Source: Leclercia adecarboxylata
Lineage (GTDB): Bacteria; Pseudomonadota; Gammaproteobacteria; Enterobacterales; Enterobacteriaceae
Length of the DNA: 64,000 bases
NCBI GenBank assembly: GCA_901472455.1
Contig: LR590464.1
Coordinates: 1,674,001 to 1,738,000, forward strand
Direction of reading: 5' to 3'
Part shown: in pieces, positions 1-10,506 of the stretch
Numbering within the stretch: the stretch's first letter is position 1
Layout: each line of letters starts with the position of its first letter
Notes under the pieces: generated by a model
Database searches by the model: none
Told to the model about the DNA's origin: nothing
Seen by the model: the letters and a program-made list of their open reading frames with translations, nothing else
Position numbers and translations under genes: made by a program

Positions 1-1
1 A

Positions 2-196
2 AGCCTGAGTGGGAGTACCCTCGCCGCAGTGTGCTCTCCGGCTCTGACTGCGGTGGAATTTCCGTGGAGTGAAACGGGGACGGTCGCAGGAAAAACCTTG
101 CTGGATCTCCTGGATGGCAAATCGACAGATAAAGCCATTGAGTTACCCTCAACCCTGCAAATTCGCGCCAGCACCCGCAAGCCATCATCCCGGTAA
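2..196 (+). CDS. LacI-family transcriptional regulator, C-terminal fragment
   Basis: The window opens inside a gene. Frame 2 gives 64 residues ending at a TAA at 194-196. The stretch AVEFPW followed by AGKTLLDLLDGK and ELPSTLQIRAST is typical of the last strand and helix of the periplasmic-binding-like sugar domain of LacI/GalR repressors. The DNA-binding half lies outside the window, so neither ligand nor operator can be inferred. A perfect hairpin follows 15 bp after the stop. Confidence 0.75.
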   Translation, partial: SLSGSTLAAVCSPALTAVEFPWSETGTVAGKTLLDLLDGKSTDKAIELPSTLQIRASTRKPSSR

Positions 197-210
197 AATC
201 GCTTTGATGA

Positions 211-238
211 GTTACCCTGCCGAATAGGGCAGGGTAAC
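211..238. terminator. Hairpin terminator between convergent genes
   Basis: An 11-bp perfect stem (GTTACCCTGCC / GGCAGGGTAAC) with a short loop lies between the LacI-type gene on the plus strand and the reductase on the minus strand. The T-run is short on the plus side, so it may act in both directions but weakly. Confidence 0.6.
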
Positions 239-309
239 TTTCAATCACTGGCCATCCCCCGGCGCAATGCGTCTGAGCCGCGGGTTGACCTCAGCAACAC
301 GATCAGGAC

Positions 310-1407
310 TTAAACAGGTTTCTTCAGCGTATGGGGCTGACAGCGCAGATACTGATCGGGCGCATGTACCTGGGCCCCCAGTTCCGCCGCTGCATGCCAT
401 GGCCAGCGCGGATTGTAGAGCGCGCCACGGGCGATACCAATGATATCCGCATCCCCACTGGCGACGATGGATTCCGCATGTTCAGGGTTAGTGATTAACC
501 CTACCGCCACCACCGGGATCTTCACGGCAGCTTTCACCGCTCTTGCCAGCGGCACTTGATAACCAGGGTAGACATCAATCTGCTGGTCGGGATGCAGGCC
601 GCCGCTGGAAACGTGAATCGCATCCACGCCACGGGCTTCCAGCATTTTCGAGAACTCGACCGCTTCCTCAAGATTAAACCCGCCATCGACCCAGTCTGTT
701 GCGGAGATACGCACGCTGATGGCTTTATCGGCCGGGAAGGCTTCCCGCACTGCATCGACGATCTCCAGCGGGAATCTGGCTCTGTTTTCCAGCGACCCGC
801 CGTAATTATCCGTACGCTGGTTAGAGAGCGGGGATAAAAATTGATGTAACAGATAACCATGCGCGGCGTGGATCTGGATCAGGTCGATATTCAGTCGGGC
901 GGCACGTTTGGCGGCCTCTGCGAACTGGTTACGGATTTCGGCCAGGCCGTTGCTGTTGAGGGCGGTCGGGATGGTGTAACCCTCGCTGTAAGGCACCGCA
1001 GACGGGGCTAAAGTTTGCCAGCCACCTTCCTGATCCGGTGGGATTTGCCCCTGCTTATCCCAGGGCTTGTACGTTGAAGCTTTGCGCCCCGCATGGGCCA
1101 GCTGGATGCCAACCGGAATATCTGACCACTTACGAATAGTGGCGAGCACCCGGCCCATCGCCTCTTCTGTCTTATCATCATAGAGACCGACATCAGCGTA
1201 GGTAATGCGGCCTTCGGGGGAAACGGCGGCTGCCTCAATAGTGAGCAGGCCCGCACCGGACTGTGCCAGTTGTCCCAGATGGAGGGTATGCCAGTCAGTC
1301 ATGCAGCCTTCTTCGGCGGAGTACTGGCACATGGGGGCGATCACAATACGGTTTTCGAGATCAAGATTGCGGATACGTAACGGTGTAAACAGCTTGGGTT
1401 GAGACAT
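310..1407 (-). CDS. Old-yellow-enzyme family NADPH dehydrogenase (YqjM/NamA type)
   Basis: A 365-residue FMN-dependent ene-reductase that should reduce activated C=C bonds of enals, enones and quinones with NADPH. The N-terminal APMCQYSA (Cys near residue 27) is the signature of the YqjM subclass. HAAHGYLLHQFLSP near residue 180 supplies the substrate-binding histidines, and the C-terminal GIARGALYNPRWPW binds FMN phosphate. Start choice: ATG at 1407 has GGAG eight bases upstream; an in-frame GTG three codons earlier has no ribosome site. It is on the same strand as, and downstream of, a LysR gene, with a palindrome at 1541-1557 in its upstream region. Physiological substrate unknown. Confidence 0.92.
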   Translation of the reverse strand: MSQPKLFTPLRIRNLDLENRIVIAPMCQYSAEEGCMTDWHTLHLGQLAQSGAGLLTIEAAAVSPEGRITYADVGLYDDKTEEAMGRVLATIRKWSDIPVGIQLAHAGRKASTYKPWDKQGQIPPDQEGGWQTLAPSAVPYSEGYTIPTALNSNGLAEIRNQFAEAAKRAARLNIDLIQIHAAHGYLLHQFLSPLSNQRTDNYGGSLENRARFPLEIVDAVREAFPADKAISVRISATDWVDGGFNLEEAVEFSKMLEARGVDAIHVSSGGLHPDQQIDVYPGYQVPLARAVKAAVKIPVVAVGLITNPEHAESIVASGDADIIGIARGALYNPRWPWHAAAELGAQVHAPDQYLRCQPHTLKKPV

Positions 1408-1540
1408 ACATGTCACTCCAGATTGCAGCGTTAGAAAAGGGGCCGGGTCCTGGTCAGGATGCGACGATTTTTATCCTTGAATATTCATCAACATAACGCA
1501 CAGGCAGTGATAACTGAACCTCCCGTTTGCGCAAAAGTGC

Positions 1541-1557
1541 GTTGCGCCTGGCGCAAC
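1541..1557. promoter_or_regulatory. Palindrome upstream of the ene-reductase, probable LysR site
   Basis: GTTGCGC-CTG-GCGCAAC, a perfect 7-3-7 palindrome containing T-N11-A, the usual LysR-type box. It lies between the LysR stop and the reductase start. The same arms recur at 2505-2521 in the divergent LysR promoter region. Confidence 0.6.
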
Positions 1558-1566
1558 GCTACAGCA

Positions 1567-2486
1567 TTAGTACTCTACACTTTCCGGCTCGGGTGAAAGA
1601 TGCGCCATCAGAAAATCGACAAACACCTTCACTTTTTTGGTGTTCCTGCGGGTGGGATGGTAGATGGCATAAATCGCGGAATCATCCTCTCCGTCATTCA
1701 CTTCCGCGCGCCATTGCGGCAGTAACCTGATCAGCTTCCCTTCGGCAATATCCTTGCCAATCAGCCAGTCTGGCAGCAGCGCGATGCCATAGCCGCTTAA
1801 CACCGCCTCGCGCAAAATTTCCGAGTTATTGCATTTCAGAGTGCCTTTCACATCGATGGCGACCTGGCTTTCCCCGTTGAAATACCACTTCGTTTTGCCG
1901 GATGAATAGGAAAAGATCAGGCAGTTGTGGTTTTAAGATCGCCTGGCGCATCAGGATAACCCTGCGCTTTCAGGTAGTCCGGGCTGGCACAGACGCACCG
2001 ACGCTGGGAAAGAAGCTTGCGTGCGATCAGATTGGGCGTGTCGACCTTACCCAGTCGGACAGTCAAGTCTAGCCGCTTTTCCACCAGATCGACGACCTCG
2101 TCGGTAAAGGTCAGATCCAGGGAAATTAACGGATAGCGGCGAGAAAAGGGGGCCAGCAGCGGGGCGATATGCAGCCTGGAAAACGAGACCGGTAAGCTTA
2201 TCCGTAACACTCCCCGCGGCTCTCCCGTCTGGTCCCGCACCTCCTGATTGGCATACTCCAGGTCGTTGAGGATCCTGACCGCGTGCTCGAAATACACATG
2301 TCCGGCCGCCGTCAGCGCCACGCTGCGTGTCGAGCGGGTCAGCAGCTGCGTGCCCAGCACCTTTTCCAGTCCGTCAATCTGTCGGGTTACTGAGGACGTC
2401 GCCAGGGCTAATTTTCTGCCCGCAGGTGCAAACCCGCCTTCTTCGACCACGGTAATAAAGGCCTCAAGCGATGCCAGCATATCCAT
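1567..2486 (-). CDS. LysR-family transcriptional regulator (one frameshift)
   Basis: The N-terminal winged helix-turn-helix (MDMLASLEAF, then ATSSVTRQIDGLEKVLGTQL) and the substrate-binding domain are both present. The reading frame breaks near 1929-1932, where one base of a C/G run is missing; restoring it joins DLKT to HNCLIFSYSSGKTKW and gives an uninterrupted protein of about 306 residues. ATG at 2486 follows GGAGAG with five bases spacing. It is transcribed away from the DsbA-like/FAD monooxygenase pair and toward the ene-reductase, and the palindromes at 1541 and 2505 make these its likely targets. The inducer is unknown; aromatic or quinone compounds would fit the neighbouring enzymes. 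Confidence 0.85.
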
Positions 2487-2504
2487 TTTTACTCTCCCCG
2501 CATC

Positions 2505-2521
2505 GTTGCGCATCGCGCAAC
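2505..2521. promoter_or_regulatory. Palindrome in the divergent LysR/oxidoreductase promoter region
   Basis: GTTGCGC-ATC-GCGCAAC has the same arms as the site at 1541-1557. It lies 19 bp upstream of the LysR start and 74 bp upstream of the plus-strand gene, where an autoregulating LysR protein would bind. Confidence 0.6.
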
Positions 2522-2594
2522 TCTGTTAGCTGTTTTAACCATATTATCACCTTTAAGTAACAGTGTTAGCCTTCCGTTCAGTGAGAGGTGAAAC

Positions 2595-3257
2595 ATGAAA
2601 ATATCCATCAAGGTTACGTCAGATTTTATTTGTCCCTGGTGCCGGATCGCGGATGCGCGTCTGGAAAAGGTGCTGCAATCCTTGCCCGAAGACGTCGAGG
2701 TCGAGGTTGGACTGGCTCCCCCTTGAACTCAACCCGGGTATGCCGCTGGCAGGCATGGACCGTACCGCCTATCGACGCGCGAAATTCGGTAGCTGGGCGT
2801 ATTCACATCAGCTGGATGAGCACACTGTTGAGAAAGGCAAAACTGACGAATGTCACGTTTAACTATCCGGCGATTCAGCGGGTGCCCAACACCTTTGCTG
2901 CGCATCGGTTGACGCTCTTTGCCGGGGCCGGACCGGCCCGATCCCTGCTGGTTAAACGTCTGTTCCAGGCCTACTTCGAGGGAGGGGAGGGATATTGGCG
3001 ACCTTGATGTTCTGGCGGAAGTGGCGGGCGAGTGCGGGATGGACAAAGAGGCGCGTATAATTATTTGCTGAGTACCGCGGGAGAAGCGGAGGTGATCCAA
3101 CTGGAAGACCTGGCGCGGCAGGGCGATATCAATAGCGTGCCAACCCCTTGATATTGCCGGTATCCGGCTGACAGGCGCCGTTCCGGTGGATCAGCTCCGC
3201 TATTACATCATGGATGCGTATCGCAACCCGGTTAAAACGGAAGGGGGTCGGATATGA
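2595..3257 (+). CDS. DsbA-family (FrnE-like) oxidoreductase, heavily frameshifted
   Basis: The start MKISIKVTSDFICPWCRI carries the CPWC thioredoxin-fold motif of FrnE/2-hydroxychromene-2-carboxylate isomerase-like DsbA proteins. Later fragments in other frames (ELNPGMPLAGMDR, KFGSWAYSHQLD, TFNYPAIQRVPNTFAAHRL, LVKRLFQAYFEG, DIAGIRLTGAVPVDQL) follow in the expected family order, so the whole gene is present but interrupted by at least five single-base shifts. Its end overlaps the next gene as ATGA, suggesting translational coupling. With so many breaks a genuine decayed gene is possible, but the surrounding error pattern makes sequencing indels more likely. Confidence 0.65.
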
Positions 3258-4399
3258 TCGGTGAAACACGCCCCAGAAAGCGGGCCATTATTATTGGCGG
3301 TTCCTTAGGGGGATTATTTGCCGGGAATATGCTGCAGCAGGCGGGCTGGGAGGTGGATATCTTCGAACGCTCGGCCCGGGATCTGGACAGCAGGGGCGCG
3401 GCATTGTGCTCCAGCCCGAAGTGGTGGAGCTCATTCGCCGCAGCGGGCATCGAACGCAACTGGGACGATCTGGGCGTGCGCTCATCGCACCGAGTCGTGT
3501 ATCGCCCGGACGGCTCGGTGGAACACCGGCAGTATGCGCCTCAGGTGCAAACCTCGTGGTCATTGATCTATTCCCTGATGCGCTCGACGATCAGCGATAT
3601 TCATTATCACAAAAACCATGTGCTTTCGGATGTGGCGTTTCCTGATAACCACCATGTCACGGCCCTGTTTGAAGGTGGGACAAAGGTGACCGGGGATCTG
3701 CTTATCGGCGCTGACGGCAACGGTTCATTTGTGCGTAAACTGCTCTGGAGCGACACGCCAGAGTATGCCGGGTATATCGCCTGGCGCGGGCTGGTGCCTG
3801 AAAACGACATGCCTGCGCTCGCCAGAGAGCAGCTTCACGGCGACTTTGCTTTCGCCAGCAACGAAGGGTCGCACATTCTGGGCTATCTGGTGCCGGGCGC
3901 GGATAACGATTTACGGCCTGGGCACCGTTTTTACAACTGGGTCTGGTATCGGGTGGTCGATGACGTGCAGTGTGAAGCGATCATGACGGGGACCGACGGT
4001 GTTGCGCGCAGCTATTCCGTGCCGGAAGGGCTGTTGGCTGCACGCTGGAAAGCGCACCTGAAGGAAGAGGCACAGCGTTTGCTCCCGCCCGGATTCCGCG
4101 ACATTGTGCAGGCAACAAAGGAACCTTTTGCTCAGGCGATACGCGACCTCGCCGTCGATAAGATGGTGAAGGGCAGGGTGATCTTACTGGGTGACGCGGC
4201 CGCGATCCCTCGCCCTCATACTGCGGCGAGCACCTCAAAAGCAGCCGCCAATGCGCTGGCATTAGGGGATGCGTTGAAGGCCTGGCCTGACGATACCGAC
4301 AAAGCCCTTGCCGAATGGGAAGGGGAACAACTCTTTCGCGGCAAATATTTACGCCAAATGGGGATGAGCATGGGAAATCGACTGCTTTTCGGCAGATAA
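3254..4399 (+). CDS. FAD-dependent monooxygenase (2,6-dihydroxypyridine hydroxylase-like)
   Basis: A 381-residue flavoprotein of the group A aromatic hydroxylase type. It has the dinucleotide-binding GGSLGGLFAGNML at residues 15-27, DLLIGADGNGS (the DG motif) and GRVILLGDAAAIPRPH (the GD motif). The nearest family I recognise contains 2,6-dihydroxypyridine 3-monooxygenases. The ATG overlaps the stop of the DsbA-like gene. Residues about 49-65 (AALCSSPKWW onward) do not look like the family; the +1 frame there reads GIVLQPEVVELIRRSG, as expected. A missing G near 3397 and an extra G near 3446 thus cancel and leave a falsely intact ORF with 17 wrong residues. Substrate not determinable. Confidence 0.82.
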   Translation: MIGETRPRKRAIIIGGSLGGLFAGNMLQQAGWEVDIFERSARDLDSRGAALCSSPKWWSSFAAAGIERNWDDLGVRSSHRVVYRPDGSVEHRQYAPQVQTSWSLIYSLMRSTISDIHYHKNHVLSDVAFPDNHHVTALFEGGTKVTGDLLIGADGNGSFVRKLLWSDTPEYAGYIAWRGLVPENDMPALAREQLHGDFAFASNEGSHILGYLVPGADNDLRPGHRFYNWVWYRVVDDVQCEAIMTGTDGVARSYSVPEGLLAARWKAHLKEEAQRLLPPGFRDIVQATKEPFAQAIRDLAVDKMVKGRVILLGDAAAIPRPHTAASTSKAAANALALGDALKAWPDDTDKALAEWEGEQLFRGKYLRQMGMSMGNRLLFGR

Positions 4400-4509
4400 C
4401 GCCGCAATACCTACCAGATTTATCAGGTAAGCGAGGCCAGCTCCCGTATTGCTTTCGTCTGAAGGTAAACAGATAATGACCGGCTAATTAAATACCTCCC
4501 GGAATAACG

Positions 4510-5701
4510 ATGAAAAAAGCGCTAATGCTTGCCGCGAGTATAACTCTTTCTGGCTGTGCGGATAAAATGCCGGAATATGATCCCGATCCGGTAATTTCAC
4601 AATTTACTGCCTTGTTTAATCAGCAAGGCAGTATGGCTACTGAGCAGCGTTTTACCCTTCAACCGAACAATATTACCGCCCCCTGTGTTGTGACCTATAC
4701 GGCGACCCAGGCACCGCAAATTGACGACCTTCGCTGGTACGGTGAGTGTCAGAATGGTGAGGCATCTGGATTGGGATTGGTAATTTTATCGTCATCCGGC
4801 ACCAAAAGTAACAGTGTGGAGTTTTTAACGCCTGGGGGGATAAACGATATCGCTTATTATCAACATAATATCGCCCAGGATTTTTATGATATAGGTGTAG
4901 GTAATAATCAAGGATATTCCGGTAAAACGTTGCGACTTTATCGCGACGGTGTATATCTGTCACCCGTGGAAGGTTATTTCAGCTTTGACAGAAAACAGCA
5001 GATTAATTATTCACTGATGCGCAATCCGATTACGGGCATGACGTCCTATATGAAGATGGACCGAAATGGCACGGGCCTGGCATTGAATGTTTATAATGAT
5101 TACACCAATAATATTGCGCAGAATATTCGCATCGGCCAACAGAATCATATTCTGTTGGAAGCGGTGAAATTACAAAAATGGTGCTGTGGTCACCAGCCAG
5201 AATGGTCAGTATCTTAATGCGCAAAGTATTATGCCGTTCGTCAGCGCGCAGCTTTCAGAGCTGGACAGCAAACTGGTTTCCGCACCGTCTGCTTATGCCG
5301 AAGCCACCCGGAAAATAGCGGAATTAAAAAACAGACTCTGTCCCGCGAAAGAGAATGCAGAGGTCGCGGCCTTTTGTGACGATCAACCTTTTTCTGCGTA
5401 TCAGAGCGAGTTTGAACGGACTGCCCAGGCCTATCACAGTGCGCAACAGCAGCGTCTGGCTAACATCGAGAGCCAGCGTGTAGAGGCCATGCGCCAGCAG
5501 CAGATCGCGCAGCAAAATTACCAGGCGTTGAACGCCTCTCTTGCCCAGCTTAATCAGACCACCCAGCAGCTGCAGCGTAATGTGATGCAGAATATGCCGA
5601 CCTATGCCCCGCCATCTCCGACGATCACGAATTATAACCAGACCTCGATCTATACCTGTCAGGACGTATCGAACTGGACCTACTGCCGTCAGCAGCGGTA
5701 G
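4510..5701 (+). CDS. Uncharacterised lipoprotein (one frameshift)
   Basis: A short signal peptide ends in the lipobox LSGC at residues 13-16, followed by a domain rich in Tyr, Asn and Gly, then a coiled-coil Gln-rich region (SQRVEAMRQQQIAQQN, LNQTTQQLQRN) and a C-terminus ending TCQDVSNWTYCRQQR. The frame breaks at about 5174-5178, where an extra A in an A-run turns LQNGAVVTSQNGQYL into LQKWCCGHQ. Corrected length is about 396 residues. I do not recognise the family. It stands alone, with a terminator hairpin 20 bp downstream and ampC beyond. Confidence 0.7.
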
Positions 5702-5721
5702 AGGCTGGCATTGCTCAACAT

Positions 5722-5745
5722 ACGGGGCCTGCATGGCCCCGTTTT
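5722..5745 (+). terminator. Terminator, possibly an ampC attenuator
   Basis: The stem ACGGGGCC/GGCCCCGT is followed by TTTT, between the lipoprotein gene and ampC. Only 58 bp separate it from the ampC start, an arrangement like the frd terminator/attenuator in front of E. coli ampC. Attenuator function is inference. Confidence 0.6.
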
Positions 5746-5773
5746 ACATCCTCCCCCCAGACCGGCAAAATAG

Positions 5774-6946
<1,173 letters not shown>

Positions 6947-7073
6947 ACTCAGGGGCCCCTGACTCAACTGTGCATGGTGGGTTCATCGGAGTGCTAATCC
7001 GATAAACTCATACCTCCAGCCCTTGCCGGGTGGATTCGACCTGCTATCTGGCATCCCGGGTTTGCGATGCGAC

Positions 7074-8452
7074 TCAGCAGGTAAACGCATTCTCCTTCGC
7101 CAGCAGGAACGGACGCAGATACGCTACGGTATTCGACAGCGGGATCACCTCATCGGCGAGCTTAATCTTCAGCACTTCACGAATGTACGTCCGGCGGGTG
7201 ACGATCCGCGCCCACAGCGCCGGGTACGCCGTCTGGATGTTGCTTTGCAGCGCCGCATCTGCCAGCGCAATACTCTCCTCGGCGCTGACCCCGGTATAGC
7301 CAGGTACGGAGGGGATAATATCGATCTGCAGGATCATCCCGCTTTTCAGCGTCTCGGCGGAGTGCGGATAAACAGGGGAGGGAGAGCCACTCTTCATCGG
7401 CGCTGAGGTGGCCCGGATTCAGATGCCAGCCATACTGCGCTTTGTTAAGCACCTGTTCGATGTGGGCGTACAGTTCACCCCCCGGCATCCCAATGCGGAT
7501 AGTCTCCAGCCAGCTGGCAACCGCGGCAAAAATAGGGTTTCGCCACCCGATCGAGATAATCTTTTTGCGCTTCGGGCAGCTCGCTCTCGTCGGCAATCAC
7601 AAACCCGGTCCGGCTTGATAACCGCCTTTAAAGGCCGTAGTCATCGACAGGGGCTGGCCGCGCTCAAGCTTTTTGTAGGTGGGATAAAAGTTCGCTTTCT
7701 CAAAAACGCTGCCCGGCGGCGGCAATGGTCACCACCGTCTGATACTGGCCTTCTGCCGCGAGCAGCGCCCCGAGTTCGGTTTCGCGGATCCCCGGTTCCA
7801 CCGCGTTCATGGCCTGCAACATGCAGCCGGAGGCAAGGTTAGCGCCATATTCGTAATGCGCGATTTCGTTCTCGTTGTTGGTTACCCGGGCGCCGTTGTC
7901 GCCGCAAATAAACAGGTGCGCCGCGTTCACCAGCTGCGCGCCGGTGCTGTTCTTGAGCGCCTCGACGATAAAGTACGGCAGATCGAAGAGTTGCGTATTA
8001 TCAGCCCTGGTCGCGGTAAACATTTTCCAGCCAACCAGCCCGATTCGGTTCAGCCTGTGAAGCCCGGTCTCACTGAACAGCGTCTCCAGCGAGGTTTCAT
8101 TCTCCATCGGCTGGTTCGGCAGCGAAAATAACGGGCAGTGCTTCAACGTGACCGGGATCCGCGAATGCTGCGCCATCTTCAGATTTTCATTACCCAGAAT
8201 AGCGGTCGCAGCGCCTGATTTATCCAGTATCAGCAGGCCTTCCTCGAAGCGGGGCACAAACCCGGTCAGATACTCAAAATTCCCCCCATGCTCCTTATCG
8301 GCGTAAATCACGAGGGCATCGAAGCCCGCCTCGTTCATGCGGGTCAGCACCTTAATTTTTACGCTCAAGCAGGGTGGCATCGGGTGAGCAACACCGGGGG
8401 CACATCGGTGGAAATGGCGCGGCGCAGGGATAGGCTGGAGCTGGATCATCAT
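7074..8452 (-). CDS. M24-family metallopeptidase / Xaa-Pro aminopeptidase-like protein (frameshifted)
   Basis: The N-terminal creatinase-like domain (MNEAGFDALVIYADKEHGG, YLTGFVPRFEEG) and the catalytic pita-bread region (ENEIAHYEYGANLASG, GIRETELGALL, GWHLNPGHLSADEEWL, GMILQIDIIPSVPG) are visible across three frames. The breaks lie around 7390, 7560-7700 and near the N-terminus at about 8370. Several metal ligands of true prolidases are not obvious, so it may be a non-peptidase homologue. ATG at 8452 or 8449 follows GAGG. It is convergent with ampC. Specific function unknown. Confidence 0.68.
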
Positions 8453-8478
8453 TGACCTCATCGTCAGGAGCAGGGCTG

Positions 8479-8715
8479 TCAGGCGCTTTTCAGGGCATGA
8501 ACCCGTACGGTGGACGCAGGGGAATTTACCAGTTTATTTGCCGGTCGCACCGGGCGGCGCACCAGCTCTCCCTGGCAGTTGGGGCAGCGATGGTTGAGGT
8601 GAGTTTCAGCGCAGGCGGCGCAGAAGGTACATTCAAAGGAGCAGATTCGGGCGTCCAGGGCATCAGGAGGCAGGTCGCGATCACACCATTCACAGTTCGG
8701 GCGAAGTTCGAGCAT
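8479..8715 (-). CDS. DUF1272 zinc-ribbon protein
   Basis: A 78-residue protein starting MLELRPNCEWCDRDLPP, with paired cysteines (CEWC, CTFCAAC, CPNC), the pattern of the DUF1272 family and probably one or two zinc ribbons. ATG at 8715 follows AGGAAG with seven bases spacing; a longer upstream reading has no ribosome site. Cytosolic, role unknown. Confidence 0.85.
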   Translation of the reverse strand: MLELRPNCEWCDRDLPPDALDARICSFECTFCAACAETHLNHRCPNCQGELVRRPVRPANKLVNSPASTVRVHALKSA

Positions 8716-8864
8716 AGGTTTCTTCCTTTCAGCGGGTTGCGTCTGCCTCACTATGCCAGAGAGACCGCAACCCCGCGACAGCGATATCGCAGGGTTGAGA
8801 GCGTTGTCCATAGTGTCGGAACGGCTTTCGCGTCTATCTCTTCATGAGTCAGTTCCCGTAGAAA

Positions 8865-8892
8865 GCATAAATGCCCGTAAGGGCATTTATGC
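8865..8892. terminator. Strong symmetric hairpin terminator
   Basis: A perfect 12-bp stem (GCATAAATGCCC / GGGCATTTATGC) with a GTAA tetraloop. It lies 30 bp past the stop of the 24-residue peptide on the minus strand and would end that transcript. Confidence 0.75.
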
Positions 8893-8922
8893 TTCGACTG
8901 AATCTATCCTGTCAGAGACTGA

Positions 8923-8997
8923 TTAGTGCCAGAACAGCGCAATCAGGATAATGATTGGGATCGGGACACCTAAAAAGAACAGTAATAGTGAGCGCAT
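8923..8997 (-). CDS. 24-residue hydrophobic small membrane protein
   Basis: ATG at 8997 is preceded by a near-perfect Shine-Dalgarno (AGGAGG, six bases before the start). The peptide begins MRSLLLFFLGVPIP and ends LIALFWH, an almost entirely hydrophobic single membrane span with a central Pro-Ile-Pro. It lies 24 bp downstream of the gene at 9022-10014 on the same strand and directly before a strong terminator, so it is probably the last gene of a two-gene transcript. It is too short for ordinary gene callers. I do not recognise a named homologue. Confidence 0.68.
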   Translation of the reverse strand: MRSLLLFFLGVPIPIIILIALFWH

Positions 8998-9021
8998 GTA
9001 AACCTCCTGCTTAATTAAGTA

Positions 9022-10014
9022 TTAAAGATCGCGTTGACGGCCGCCCCAGGTCGCACACAAGCTGGCTACAAAAGCACCGGCCAACAGCGAGATGAATGTC
9101 CAGAGCATGAGATAGCTGGTGGCTTTGCGGGCTTCATCAGCAACCTTCTGCGCTTTCTCTTTCGTTTCTTTTAATTTCGCCTGGGCTTTGTCGTAGGTGG
9201 TTTGAACCCGTTGTTCAGCTTCTTGCTGACTGATACCGGTACGTTGAGCAATCAGCTGCGCGACATACTGGCGATCTTCCTGAGGTAACTGGCCGGTGCT
9301 GATACTGTTAGCAAAGATACCGGTCACTTCATTCAACTGAGCGGGAGAGAGTTCCTGCTGTGGCGCGGCAGGTGCCGGTGCAGCGGGTGCTGCTGGCGCA
9401 TCTGGCGTCGCGGTTGGGTTTGCTGGAGCAGCAGCTGGCGTACCCGGACGGAACATGGAATTAACGAAATAGTCCATTGGCGAACCTGAGCCGTCAGAGG
9501 AATCTTTCGCCATCCCCACTGCGCCGCCGACGGTGGCTGCAGCTGCACCGCCCGCAACGGAACCGACCACTTTCGCACTGCCGCCTACGATGGCGCTGAC
9601 CGTGGAAGTTAACAGCATCGCCGAGACCAGCGCGGCAACCGCCCAGGCCAAAAATCCGTGGGCAGTATCGCGGAAGTAAATTTCATTGGTATGGGTAGAA
9701 ACCCATTTGGTGCGCAGTCGTCCGGCTAAATAGCCGCCCATCCCTGACGCAACAATTTGCGTGAACGTCAGCCACCCTATGGCCGCAATACCGACAGTAC
9801 CGGCATCAAGCCCGTCATTTTCCCAGGGAGACACGGTCGTCAGGCCCAATCCTGCGCCCAACATAAGCATAATCAACGATAAAGACGCTGCCGCCGCCGC
9901 GCCAGCAAAGATGGCGCCCCATGATACTGCACTGCTGCTGCCCGCGTCGGGCAGAGGCAGACGCGGCTCAACATACTGAGTATTAGCAGTGGAATGATCG
10001 TGAATGTGAGTCAT
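9022..10014 (-). CDS. Inner-membrane protein with Pro/Ala linker and coiled coil
   Basis: A 330-residue protein with Gly/Ala-rich membrane segments (AIFAGAAAAASLSLIMLMLGAG; a second near 70-95; AWAVAALVSAMLLTSTVSAIVGG), then a long Ala/Pro linker near 190-220, a Lys/Glu/Ala helix likely to be coiled coil (AQAKLKETKEKAQKVADEA) and a final membrane span (LWTFISLLAGAFVASLCA). Related proteins are widespread in Proteobacteria as hypothetical membrane proteins. Function unknown; the small membrane peptide downstream may be its partner. Confidence 0.8.
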   Translation of the reverse strand: MTHIHDHSTANTQYVEPRLPLPDAGSSSAVSWGAIFAGAAAAASLSLIMLMLGAGLGLTTVSPWENDGLDAGTVGIAAIGWLTFTQIVASGMGGYLAGRLRTKWVSTHTNEIYFRDTAHGFLAWAVAALVSAMLLTSTVSAIVGGSAKVVGSVAGGAAAATVGGAVGMAKDSSDGSGSPMDYFVNSMFRPGTPAAAPANPTATPDAPAAPAAPAPAAPQQELSPAQLNEVTGIFANSISTGQLPQEDRQYVAQLIAQRTGISQQEAEQRVQTTYDKAQAKLKETKEKAQKVADEARKATSYLMLWTFISLLAGAFVASLCATWGGRQRDL

Positions 10015-10506
10015 AGCTGTTGTCCTTTAAATAATCTTACGCCGGAACGCAAAACGGGAGTTTGCGTTCAGTACCAGGAACTGATTGAAAAAACAGGAAA
10101 CATTATCAACTTCAACATTAAGGCTCTTTAAGGACGAAGTGGGGCAATTTATAATAACGATGTCATTAAAGATTAAATTAAATAAAAACAGTAAATGTAA
10201 CTAACCCATGATTTCAGGATAGTTGATAATGTTGGCCCGGACACTTTTTGAAGCAAATAAATACAAAGCTATATTGTAATGATTTGTAAGTGCGCCGGGT
10301 TATGCAACTCAGCGTTGCTATTATAAAGACGTATGATTATGTGACGGGAAAATAATTCCCATCCTGTCCAGGTTATTAAAAACGATCGCCCCAAGCTGGC
10401 GAGATAATTAAATAGGCCAGTGCCAGGTTTTATAAAAGTCCGTTACCGCGTAAAGTAACGGACTTTATAATCAACCTTATTTATCACCGGCATCAGGTTT
10501 ATTGAC
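10015..10506. other. AT-rich intergenic stretch
   Basis: No credible gene. It should hold the promoter of the membrane-protein operon near its left end and the SDR terminator near its right end (10435-10466). I see nothing else I can name. Confidence 0.6.
10435..10466 (-). terminator. Terminator of the SDR gene
   Basis: A perfect 12-bp stem AAAGTCCGTTAC/GTAACGGACTTT, followed on the minus strand by a short T-rich tail, 40 bp past the SDR stop. Confidence 0.7.

Noticed and set aside
6950..6963. TCAGGGGCCCCTGA palindrome after ampC as a terminator
   Set aside because: No loop and no T-run; it cannot form a normal terminator hairpin.
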